Shown here: in pieces, positions 22,311 through 31,534 of the stretch
Layout of the letters: each line of letters starts with the position of its first letter
Numbering within the stretch: the stretch's first letter is position 1
Origin: Dacryopinax spathularia
Lineage: Eukaryota > Basidiomycota > Dacrymycetes > Dacrymycetales > Dacrymycetaceae
Direction: 5' to 3'
DNA length: 64,000 bases
NCBI GenBank assembly: GCA_037974965.1
Contig: JBBPFI010000006.1
Span: 868,001 to 932,000 of the forward strand
Position numbers and translations under genes: made by a program
Notes under the pieces: generated by a model
What the model was told of the DNA's origin: nothing
Databases searched by the model: none
What the model saw: the letters and a program-made list of their open reading frames with translations, nothing else

Positions 22311-23463
22311 CTATCCCGTTCCCTTGCCTTTCAATTCCTGATAGGCCCACCGAGAGGTGGCAAATTCCAGTATGATGAGAATCCAAGGCAATGACGCCGC
22401 GCCTACGTAGAAGGTACCGACGGCCCGCACGGCGGAACTGGTGGTCGTGTCAGGAGGTACGGCGTGAGAAGCCGAATACGATGGGCAGGTGTCATTACCC
22501 TGGTCAGCTTAGTGTCAGCGCCCATGATCGGTATTCGAGCATAAGGACCTACCGTTGGTTCTCCGGGACAACAGACGCTTCAAGTCGATCAATGCCTATG
22601 CGCGCATGCCTTGTTATAATAAACTTACCTGCTACCCATATTCGGCACGCTGCCCATAGCATCTGGATGCGAGCTACCGAGCCAATTCGGCACACAGTCC
22701 ACCGCCTTGTAGGTGATGTTCCACACGCCGAAATCGCTGTAGCCGTAGTAGGATTCATTGCTTGGGAAGAAAGAGCCTGCTGGGATCGCTGGGGTAGGGT
22801 AGGCGAGGTCAAAGTGCACGTAGAAGCCATATCTGCATAGACGAGCTGAGCGCCAGGTCGACGCAAAAGCAAGACTAGACACACTCGTTCGGTTTGGATG
22901 ACGTCGCTTGACAATGCGGACTGGCGGCGGGACAGAGGTCTGTCACTTTGATGATCACTGATGGATGTGTGCTTGGGTAGAAAGGAGGTGTCGATGTCCA
23001 AGTGTCCAGAAGCGTCAGGTTGAAGCATCGGCCTGGAATGCGATCAGAGCCAGAACCCGTGGTAGCAGCATATAGGTGCTTACCGCATCCTGGACCGTAC
23101 CTATTTCACAGCTTATCATTAGGGCAAGTAGATCTTCGTCATACAAACATACTCACGCCGCCGCACTCCCGAACGCAAGTTGATTCAAGGCTGAAAGAGT
23201 TCGGAGGTCAGGACGAAGAACTCGTGTCAGGACGAGTCGCACGCACCAGCGGTCGGGTAATATCCGCTGCTATCGCCCACACATCCGCAACCTATCCCGA
23301 GCTCGAGCTATTCCTTCGCAGCCACTTCAGATGACTTACTGCCAACATAGCCGGTGGGCAGGTTATAATGCGTAAGCGAAGCCAGACCGGAATTGGGCAT
23401 CTGCCATGCATCCTGTGCGAGCGCTACTGAGGCGAACAGGAGAAGAGGGTATAGCAAAGCCAT
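22311..23463 (-). CDS. Secreted endoglucanase-V-like (expansin/GH45-like) protein with C-terminal membrane helix
   Basis: ATG 23461-23463, stop TAG 22311-22313; about eight small exons, which is why no long open frame appears. Spliced segments in order: signal peptide MALLYPLLLFASVALAQ; LTHYNLPTGYVGSCGC; YYPTAALNQLAFGSAAA; YGPGCGRCFNLTLLDTW; VIIKVTDLCPAASPHC; YGFYVHFDLAYPTPAIP; FFPSNESYYGYSDFGVWNIT; MGSVPNMGSSVCCPGEPTGN; DTCPSYSASHAVPPDTTTSS. The cysteine spacing and the ALNQLAFG, CGRCF, VKVTDLCP and FDLAYP blocks are those of double-psi beta-barrel endoglucanase-V-like/expansin-like fungal proteins, which act on or loosen cell-wall polysaccharide. A hydrophobic C-terminal stretch (YVGAASLPWILIILEF) then a basic tail suggests membrane tethering. 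Divergent from MRM2. Confidence 0.82.
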
Positions 23464-23707
23464 AGGATATCATAGATCAAAGCATAACGCAGCCCGGCGA
23501 GAGTCAAGTTACGTCTCTCATTGCTCGGACATGCTGCATTACTGCATGTTGGGGTTTACGTCGAGAGCCCCAATTCTGGTCTATACGAGGAAACGCTGCT
23601 CCAAGCCTGCTGGCAGAAGGATGATGCAACGAAGCTAGGGTCTCTGAAGCTCAAAATAAGCAGACCTGCCTCTTCGTGTCCAACGACCGCAACAGTTTGC
23701 ACACTAT

Positions 23708-24601
23708 ATGCACTCTGTGGGGCGCGTTGCTCTGAGCGCTCCTCGCATATCTGCTCGCTTCGCTCATTCTGCTTCCTCATCCCGCTGGCTAGCAAGGCAG
23801 AAGTCTGATCCTTTCGTCCGCCAACGAGCTGAGCGTGGACCCAGCAGCTCTGGCGCCTACCGATCGCGAGCAGCGTTTAAGCTCCTAGAAATCCAGGAGA
23901 AGTTCGACCTCATCCGCAAGGGCAACACGGTCGTCGATTTGGGATGTGCTCCGGGAGCTTGGCTGCAGGTTGCAGCTGATATCGCATTGAAGGATGGAGG
24001 GAAGGGCCGGATAATTGGGGTTGATCTCCTGCGGACGGATCCGGTGGAGAATGTGACTGCTATTCAGGGCGACTTCCTGGACTACAATACCCAGATGAAG
24101 CTTTCCCTCCTTCTGGCGGGCAAAGCGCGGGAACCTCAGTCTGCCGAACAACTCGAACCTGCACCGCCGACCCGCTGTGTGGACGTCGTGCTCTCCGACA
24201 TGGCACCAAGCATCACGGGCAACCGAGTTACGGACGTCGCGAACACAGTGGCTCTCACACAAGCAGCGACGATGTTCGCGACCCACTTCTTGACAAAAGG
24301 CGACCCAACCAGGACTTCGCTCTCTTCACGCGGTGGTGGCAGTCTAGTGTAAGTCCATCGTTATTGCAGCTTTACCAGACTCAAAATACAACAAACAGGA
24401 TAAAGTACTTCGAGCATCCGGAGCTGGTAGAGTTCAAGAAAGAATACCTTGATCGCGCTTTCAGGAAGGTGTTGTAAGTCAACCCAATCTTGGAGTGACA
24501 CTGAAGAAGCTCAAGCATCTTTTCATGGTAGCAACTTCAAGCCGAAATCCAGCCGAAGCGAATCGTCCGAGACCTACTGGGTATGCATGAACCTCTTGTG
24601 A
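23708..24601 (+). CDS. MRM2: Mitochondrial 21S/LSU rRNA 2'-O-ribose methyltransferase (FtsJ/RrmJ family)
   Basis: ATG 23708; three exons; stop TGA 24599-24601. N-terminal ~35 residues are basic and Ser/Ala-rich (presequence). The FtsJ fold follows: SRAAFKLLEIQEKFDLI with the first catalytic Lys, the SAM motif VVDLGCAPGAWLQVAAD, IIGVDLLRTDPV, then VVLSDMAPSITGNRVTDV with the catalytic Asp. Exon 2 adds VIKYFEHPELVEFKKEYLD with the second Lys, and exon 3 ends in the SSETYW motif with the Glu, completing the K-D-K-E tetrad. The enzyme 2'-O-methylates a uridine in the peptidyl-transferase A-loop of mitochondrial large-subunit rRNA. The presequence-like start separates it from cytosolic Trm7/Spb1 relatives. 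It shares a 244-bp divergent promoter with the endoglucanase-V-like gene. Confidence 0.92.
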
Positions 24602-25602
24602 CCGCAAACATGGTCATCATGGGACGGATCGGCGGTATCTCGTGGAGCATAGCAAACCCCGCCGCGGAGAGACGGAAGTTGGGCAACGTGGAAGATGGGA
24701 AGAAGCGTCTGATCCTACTGAACTTCTGGTCAGCATTCGGTTCTTGCAGATGAATAGCAGTTAAGACGAAGAATCAGTTGGCTGTTCTTAGTATTTTGTA
24801 TGGTATATCTCCATCCGTCGCACGACGTGCAGAAGATTGGTGTGTATAGGTTCTCATCCAATAGAGATCCGCAATGAAAACGGAGAGAATAATGACGCTG
24901 GCCGCGTACTCACAAGGAATGAGGCTAGCTCCGGTGCCGCATGACCATTCCGTTCACACCAAGCAAAGCGCAACCAATCCAGATTGAGTTGGCAAGCAGC
25001 GTTTATTGAATTAGCATCATTAAGATCACATCAGCGATATTACTGTTGGCAGATAGTCAGTATACTGTTCCCAGGCAGGAAGTGGTTCAAAGTGGTGAAG
25101 GTCAGAGGTGCAACGTGTTTGGCTATGTGCTGGGCCATTCGTCAAAGCTCTGAAGCTAGGACTGGGGCGGCAAACAAGAATCATCATACGAAGATGAAGA
25201 GATAATAAGAGAATGATGGGATTCGGCACTCACCATAATTAAACTAATCTCAACGCCAAATGTTTTGGTAGGTGTTGCTGGTGAGAGGAGAGGGATCAAG
25301 TCGACGAAAAGCCTGAGGTAGGGGACGCGACCGCGCGCTGGTTCACACTTTTCACAAAGCTTCCGTTCGGCAGCAACCTGCCCTTTCTGGGGTCCTGAAC
25401 TGTCGAAGGATATGGGGTCGAGACATCAGCCCATCGTTCCGACCCGGAGAGCAGAGATGCCCGCCAGTTCGTCGTCGCCGTCGTCTTCGTCGTCGACAGC
25501 CGTCTTACCGACCTAAGGTGGCCCACCTACTTACAGGCTTGTCCTCCCTTGAAGGAGGTGCGCACCGACTCAGCGCTCTCTTTGGCCTCCCTTACCCCAC
25601 CC
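24602..25602. other. Intergenic, about 1 kb
   Basis: No gene I can support. An ATG at 25457-25459 opens a short Ser-rich frame (MPASSSSPSSSSSTA) that could join the following ORF only through a weak GTCTTA donor, so it was not used. Confidence 0.4.
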
Positions 25603-26271
25603 ATGCCGGAGACCGCCGATGGGTGCTTCCCACCTCTGCCTGAGGCCTCCCTTCCCCCACCCCAAAGTAGGCCCCGAGCACCGCGCATACAGCTACCCAC
25701 TCAAACGCTGCGTTCTCATGGATTCAACCTCCTCACGTCGCCGGCCTCGCACGCAAGATTTCACTCCTCCAAATCCTATTTTGCTATCCCGGCGCGAGCA
25801 TCCGCCGCCTCGTCGTTAACTCCCTCGCACTCAGAGAGCGAACGCGCTGCCAACGATGAGCCTAGCTTATCCCCCGACCTGAATCCGGTGCCGGCGCCTG
25901 CTGCAGACCTGGGTTCTGGTGTTGGATCAGATCTGAAGAAGTCTGGTCGATCGTTCCCTCACTGCCCGGTCGCTGCTCCGGTTCGGCGCCCAGTCGGTTC
26001 TGCCCTGGCACCCACCTTCGCCAGACGCGCTTCCAACCTCAACTTCTCGGTGTCCAATGTGCCCGTGGACTTCGTCCTCCCGCTTGGAACTCTTGCCCCC
26101 ACCACCGAGGCATTTTGGGGCCATTCTTTCCCTGGTACCCCGCCGAGCAACGTGAAGGCCAGCAGGAGCCGTCGACGGACTAAGAAGGAAGCCGACGGCG
26201 GCCATGTGCCAAAATCAAGCAACGCCACGCCAACGCCTCGCGTCCATGTTACCGTCGAAGTTCCATGTTAG
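25603..26271 (+). CDS. Hypothetical low-complexity protein
   Basis: A single frame from ATG 25603 to the stop at 26271, 222 residues. It is rich in Pro, Ser, Ala and Arg (for example SLSPDLNPVPAPAADLGSG and PVRRPVGSALAPTFARRASN) with a basic cluster near the end (RSRRRTKKEADGG). No domain, signal peptide or membrane helix. The frame is also open further upstream. Length and absence of stops in GC-rich DNA give modest support, but the opposite strand is also partly open here, so it may be spurious. If real, it is a disordered, possibly nuclear protein. Confidence 0.35.
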   Translation: MPETADGCFPPLPEASLPPPQSRPRAPRIQLPTQTLRSHGFNLLTSPASHARFHSSKSYFAIPARASAASSLTPSHSESERAANDEPSLSPDLNPVPAPAADLGSGVGSDLKKSGRSFPHCPVAAPVRRPVGSALAPTFARRASNLNFSVSNVPVDFVLPLGTLAPTTEAFWGHSFPGTPPSNVKASRSRRRTKKEADGGHVPKSSNATPTPRVHVTVEVPC

Positions 26272-27015
26272 ACCGCAGACATCTCTATCATTTTCTTGTC
26301 CGGCTTGACACCGGTTCACTGCAAGTTTGGCGCACTTGCGCGCAGCATACATGCTCCGAAACACGACTCGTTCGTTCGACCCGCCCATATACCCCTACCC
26401 CTATTCCTTCAGGGATATATGCACGACCTCTGGATGATATGTGACGGTTCTTTTGCCCTGCAACGCTTTTTGTATTCTAGTGGCATCTCTCGATTCCGCA
26501 CGGCGTTTCCTTTTCTGGCTGGCTCTCCGCGCTTTTCAGGTGCGGAGTGCCGAGTCGTTCCCTAGATACGTGATGTATGCTTTCTTGTAGGGATATGTGG
26601 GTTGGAAACAATCCTCGCAATCACTGAAATACGACATTGGTCATTCCATACTTGCCGTCCTTTACGGGCAATGTGCTGATATAGGGGATGATCAGAACAG
26701 GATGCTTTCCGTTGGTGCGTGGGCGCTGAGTCTGGGACAGTACAACTTGAAGTCCCTCGGAGCGGGCGTGTTTCCGGGGTCCTTACATGTGTAGGCGGGT
26801 AGGATCTAGAGGTTTGCGGGCAACCCCAGCGGTCTGCCCCGTCAATGCACATAGTCGTCGGTTTGGCTTGTCCGTCATTTGAACTCACCCTCCTCCTGTC
26901 TGTCATCAATCATCACAAAGGGTCATCCCCGGCTCGCATACTTGCCGCCGTTGAACAGTTACTGCAACATCACCACGGGTGTTCGCCGTCCCATCTTATC
27001 CGCCTATACGCCATC
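26272..27015. other. Intergenic, upstream of the first zinc-finger gene
   Basis: About 740 bp without a gene. It marks the change from ordinary gene-dense DNA to the zinc-finger cluster. Confidence 0.4.
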
Positions 27016-27972
27016 ATGTCCGATAGGGAACCGCTCACCACTTACTCTTCCTCCGGCAGGCGAATCGCTCTTCTTAACTCTGATGACCGCCCCGTTTCAC
27101 AACCACAACCAGGTCCAAGCACAAGCATGACGGCCGGCGCCGAACGTCAGTCGCCTGCCTCCGCATCCCCAACATCGTCCACCAAGTCTGCAGGTCGTGC
27201 TCTGGCCGGCGAAGGTCGATCAGGTCCACAAACCAAACGAGTCAAAGCCCACATCGCGGCACGGGCGGAGGCGCTCGTACAGAGGAGATATGTGTGTCCC
27301 GACTGCGATAAAGCATTTTCCACTGGAGGTGAGTTGGATCGGGCTTCATCGCCTGTTATAGGGCGTACTGACTTCCTAATTTCGTCAGGACACCTCACAA
27401 GGCACTTGAAGGTTCACACGGGAGAGAAACCGTTTATCTGTCCATATCCCAGGTGTTATAAGAAGTGTAGCAGAGAGGATAATTTGGTTCAGCAGTATGC
27501 GGATACCTCATCCACCTTCGCAGTTATCCCATTGAGGCATGTCTTGCAGCTTCCGTGTGCATATACCCAAGGAAGACAGGAAACTTGGTCAAATATACTT
27601 TCGCGAGGCTATCGCTGCCATGCAGCGGGCAACCGACGTGTCTAGTGCGGTACTGCTGCTAGCTGGTCTACCGCCGCCAGCAGATGGGCCAGAAGGGGCA
27701 GATACGGGCGAGGAGCGATCACATCGCGGACCAAGTAAGGAGGATGGTCCATCTCCGGTCCCCTCAGACCATTGGACGCCACCCAGGTGCAGGCCTTATT
27801 GCATTTACCCTCTCTCGGTTCCTCACTTACCCACAACATAGCAAACGGCCGGCCTAGTCGCAAACGCACCCGGAACCCCTCCAATGGCGCCGCCAAGCGG
27901 AAACCCGCCACTGCGAAGAAACTGGAGAGCCTTGCAACGGTGGTGGTCGATATCGAGGCAGATCCGGCATGA
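27016..27972 (+). CDS. Two-finger C2H2 zinc-finger protein (cluster member A)
   Basis: ATG 27016 (MSDREPLTTYSSSGRRIALL, then NSDDRP), stop TGA 27970-27972. Two adjacent C2H2 fingers: YVCPDCDKAFSTGGHLTRHL-KVH, the linker TGEKPF, then CPYPRCYKKCSREDNLVQQH-FRVH. Introns: one splits the GG of finger 1 (GTGAGT...TCAG, about 27329-27388), one splits the first zinc-binding His codon of finger 2 (about 27496-27550), and one near the end (about 27788-27856, acceptor GGCCTAG) leads to the tail SRKRTRNPSNGAAKRKPATA. The tail is basic. Probably a sequence-specific DNA-binding regulator of about 230 residues. It shares the finger-2 intron with the other cluster genes but not the two in finger 1, and lacks their RYA.S.VRGG tail. 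Its 3' end is copied at 35780-35872. Confidence 0.78.
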
Positions 27973-28494
27973 TCGCTTCCGGAAACGACAACAACACGAT
28001 TGGAACGAACAGTAAGGCGATTCGCGTTTGGTGCTCGATATACGACACCATCTCCTACCTTCTTTGCAGGGTTTAGTCTTATCTCGTGCCATTGTGGTAG
28101 CGCCGATAGACATGGCGCTTACCCCGCCGCCTTCGGCGCGGGCTGGGTGCGCTGGAATATCTGTCTTCCACTCCGTCGGCTCGAGTCGGCCTCACATGCT
28201 CAGCGTATGCCGAAGCAACTTTGCCTGTTCATAAGGTACACGGGACAACTCCGCCGTCTAATCCTGTACTTTTCGTGTACCGATGAAATGATATACCCTA
28301 TGCCATTTGTGCGCTTTTAGTGCACTTTCTTAGTCGCCGTGATCCGCGCCCCCGCGCGGGATTCTGATTGATCCCCTACGATTACTGTGAGAACATCAGC
28401 TACGCGACATTGTTGAGCGGGTCGCATCTCTGTCCACGTCTACAGCCTGGTTCCTCAATCTCTGCACTGTCTCGATTGCTCCGATAAGTCGACC
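27973..28494. other. Intergenic within duplication copy 1
   Basis: About 520 bp between zinc-finger gene A and the CDC26-like gene, carrying the 3'-UTR of A and the CDC26-like promoter. Its copy at 35873-36673 is longer because of a MITE-like insertion. No gene seen. Confidence 0.4.
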
Positions 28495-28794
28495 ATGATC
28501 AGGCGTGACCCCACCGTCATCCGCGTGCGGCCAGACGACATTACCGATATGCAGCAGCTCATCGATGAGCGCATCGCAGCCAAGCGGCAGGCGCAAGCCG
28601 CCGAGCTGCAAAAGCAGCACTCGTCATTTGCCACCCATGCACAAGAAGCGGGCGGACCAGTGCCACCTACCCCTACGCCTGCACCTGCTCAGCAGCAGAC
28701 GCGCGCACCGCCCGATATCCTGGCCTTGGAGAATGAGAGGCGACGGAGGCAGGCGATGTCTACCGCGCAGCGCCTGGGGCTCGATCCGCAGTAG
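28495..28794 (+). CDS. CDC26: CDC26/Hcn1-like anaphase-promoting-complex subunit (copy 1)
   Basis: Intronless 99-residue ORF. The N-terminus MIRRDPTVIRVRPDDI matches the CDC26/Hcn1 start (M-L/I-R-R-x-P-T-x-I-x-x-x-x-x-D-I/V), the segment that inserts into the Apc6/Cut9 TPR superhelix and stabilises it. A charged helix follows (LIDERIAAKRQAQAAELQKQ), then a Pro/Ala/Gln-rich linker, and a conserved-looking end RRRQAMSTAQRLGLDPQ that resembles the C-terminal RxRIG element of CDC26 proteins. Function by family: a small APC/C scaffold subunit needed for mitotic ubiquitination. It is embedded in the duplicated zinc-finger block; a second copy with an altered end lies at 36674-37042. The family call rests on the first ~16 residues plus size. 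Confidence 0.65.
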   Translation: MIRRDPTVIRVRPDDITDMQQLIDERIAAKRQAQAAELQKQHSSFATHAQEAGGPVPPTPTPAPAQQQTRAPPDILALENERRRRQAMSTAQRLGLDPQ

Positions 28795-30062
28795 GGATGC
28801 CGGACGTGTTTGGAGAAAGAGGTTGAGGGGTCGGATTCTGGCAGGGATTGGATGGTGAGCGTGCATTGCCTGGCATATATTGTGTGTGCATGCTCATGGT
28901 GACTAGTATATGCGGGCTTTGCCATGCCTTCCGCGGCAAGGACCGAACTTGAATGCGCATAATGGATCGTCTCAACTGCGCGCACAAGCTCCTCATGCAC
29001 GCTGCCTGAAAGCCCCGTATGACATTCTGTCGACGATCCTCGTCTGCAATGGACGACAAAATCAACCATCAGCTCCGGGAACCTGCACATTCTACAGCGA
29101 CTGTGATGTACACTCCGAGATTCCCTAGGGGAAGCTGTATAGTGATACGCCCTTCCGAGCATAGAAGTGCCGGTCAGCACGATGTGCGCATGTTGTATAG
29201 ATCTTGCGAGGATGTACAGATCATCATTGGGCGTATGACAGTCGACTTTGTTGGGGGCTCGAGCCGAGTTCCCGAGCCGACGCGTGCTTTCCGTAGGCAA
29301 CTTGCTCGCGCCTTTCAGGCTACAATCGTCTTGGAGGGATTCGCATTGCCGTCGTTGACATGCTGAGCTTGCAGCATGCGTGTCTACTTTGACTGTGTAA
29401 GCTGTTGCCTCACCTTCGCTTATGGGAAACAAGTGCGGGATGTCTCGAGGAATGCCGATCGTCAGATGTCATGACTGGAGCAGCTATGTGTTCGCCCGCC
29501 GAGAGCTGACATGCATTGATCAGTTGATGACAACGGCATGTGCAGCTGTCACACTAGCAACTCTAATGCCCCGGGTCGCCCTACTCGCAAACTGTATTCA
29601 ACCCTCTCTGTGCTCGTGTGGAGCCATCTGCATTCGCGTAGGATGATTGGCTCATAGAAGTGACAGTCCGTGGAGGTGGACTCAAACGTCGTGCAGCTGT
29701 ATAGAGACAGGTATCGGACGCGACGGGCCAGCTTGCATGAGACAAAGAATGATCTGCTTGTGTGGGTTTCATCTACTAAGGACGCTATGGACCCACTATG
29801 CCTTTCTCGCGAGACCTACTCAACTCCGCCGATCGGTACTGGAATTCCTATGATACGGCAGTTGCTGCCGAGCCCAGTTGTTGACGCATGGGAAACGGTT
29901 GACGGAAGGCAGGCCTCCCACTGATGGATTTGGCAACTCTCGACATGGCTCTGACATCCGTTAAGAGCCTGTTGCGATCAGTTACATGTGATTCGTGCAT
30001 TGATACAATATTGCTACATCAGCAGGCAGAGACGAAGGAGAGATATAACGAAGAATATGCGG
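28795..30062. other. Long non-coding stretch in duplication copy 1
   Basis: About 1.27 kb between the CDC26-like gene and zinc-finger gene B. Its counterpart at 37043-38058 is clearly related but diverged with indels, and no reading frame is conserved between the copies, which argues against a hidden protein gene. A 247-residue antisense frame here is not preserved in the copy. Confidence 0.5.
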
Positions 30063-30973
30063 TCAACCACCACGAACGTGCGAGATGGCATATCGGGAAC
30101 AGTCGTTCGCAAAGGCCCAGCCAAATCCCAGGACATCCACGGCGTTCGCCTGTGTGAAGCAAGATGTAGGCTTGAATCGGTCTTCGCGGAATTGCACGGT
30201 CGACGGCGTGTTGAGGTATCGAGAGGGAGACGACGGCGCGCTGTTGCCACTGCTCGCGTACGTCAGCGTCGGAGACGGCTCCTCCCCCGGTATGGGTGGT
30301 GTTGAGGGTTGTGTCATGATGTTTGAGAGATGCGGTCCACGCAGGGCATCAGGGAAGGTTGGGGGAGGTGGCCTCGCCCGACTACCGTCTCTCTTTGCCT
30401 CCCTTTCACCACGGAACCGCCCACTGTTCCCTACCCCGGTCCTTGCACGCATCTCTTCCATACAACCTCGAACATAGGAGTTGGGCTGCTTGCGAAGTTC
30501 ATTGGGCAGGTGCATCCGATAGCTGCGATTTCGTCAGGATGCTCAACATTCAAGCGCAGTAAGGAAGGCGTACTGCTGAACCAGGTTGTCCTGCCTGGAT
30601 GACCGCTTAACGCACTCCGGGTACGGGCATACGAAAGCTCTCTCGCCGGTGTGCATCGCACTATGCCTAGCGAAACTCGATTCAGCATCCATACGAAATG
30701 GGAGTTAACGTGGACGTCGTACCTTGTCAAGTGTCCGGACGTCGTGAAGCTCTGACCATCTGCTCAGTTATGAATGTGGCGGGGAGGGGAAAGCAAGCTT
30801 ACCTTTTGGCAGGTCGGACAAGCAAACATGCGCCTTGGAAGAGATCTGGCAATCCCCTCGGCTGATGTACCAGAATGCTTGCGGATCTCCTCACTCGCAT
30901 GAGGGGGGTCATTATCGTCGTTCAAGAGGGAGACCAGACCAGCCACGGCCGAGCGAACAGTGAAGAGCGGCAT
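30063..30973 (-). CDS. Two-finger C2H2 zinc-finger protein (cluster member B)
   Basis: ATG 30971-30973: MPLFTVRSAVAGLVSLLNDD, then a variable stretch, then finger 1 FACPTCQK|SFTTSGHLTR|HSAMH, linker TGERAF, finger 2 CPYPECVKRSSRQDNLVQ|QHYRMH. Bars mark three introns: phase 0 after CxxCQK (donor at 30802), phase 2 between Arg and His of finger 1, phase 2 inside the first His codon of finger 2. After the fingers come LPNELRKQPNSYVRGCMEEM, a basic Ser/Pro-rich region with SPTLTYASSG and SRYLNTP, and the tail CSRYAISHVRGG with the stop at 30063-30065. About 240 residues. Closest relative in the window is member D, its partner in the segmental duplication. Probable DNA-binding regulator; no nuclear export or activation motif recognised. 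Confidence 0.82.
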
Positions 30974-31525
30974 TTTCGTTATCTTCGAAGCAAAGCGTTG
31001 GTCGAACTCGGATGGCAGGGGGAGATGATGTTGATTCTGAGCGACGTCCAGAGGGTATGAGGCAAGCAGACAGTAAGTATTGGGGGTTGACACGAGTGCA
31101 ACAGCCGTCGCGATAAGACGCGAGGTCCGGGCTTGGGGGCTGACATATTATTTATTCTTATAATGCAGGCTGGCTCTCCCATCTGCCGAGGACCAAACGG
31201 CTGACGTCAAGATACCCCCGTCTATTCAGTTCCATTCGAACCAGAACCCTCACAGTCCCTTGGGTGGGGCCAGATGTCAACGTCCCTGTTCCACACGGTG
31301 GTTTGGTCCTCCTCTCGCTCAAACGCCAGCGACGTAGCAAGGTGTCCCAAGGGAATGAAACAGCGAGAGCTCCAGAATTCGCTGAACCATCCGACAAGAA
31401 CCGGTGAGACGGGTCATATCATCCAGGGGGGAATACATAGTCTGGATCAAGGGGAGACAGACTCGGAAAACCCCCTTCTCCTCACGGTCTCTGGGGTCTT
31501 CTATGTAAGGGTCCATGGCTCCACA
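30974..31525. other. Spacer upstream of zinc-finger gene B
   Basis: About 550 bp that should contain the promoter of B. It aligns with 38948-39530 upstream of D, including the GCAGG(C/T)TGGCTC block near 31167 and 39146 and CATCCGGGGG/CATCCAGGGG near 31420 and 39407. No gene seen. Confidence 0.5.
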
Positions 31526-31534
31526 ACTTCTGTG

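Noticed and set aside
28689-29432. 247-codon minus-strand frame in the first duplication copy
   Set aside because: It overlaps the CDC26-like gene antisense, and its counterpart in copy 2 (36.8-37.3 kb) is not open over the same length and does not keep the sequence. It looks like a shadow.
31160-31525. Idea that the spacer before the Mutator element is itself a gene
   Set aside because: Its diverged copy at 39.14-39.53 kb has no conserved frame, so it behaves as non-coding DNA.
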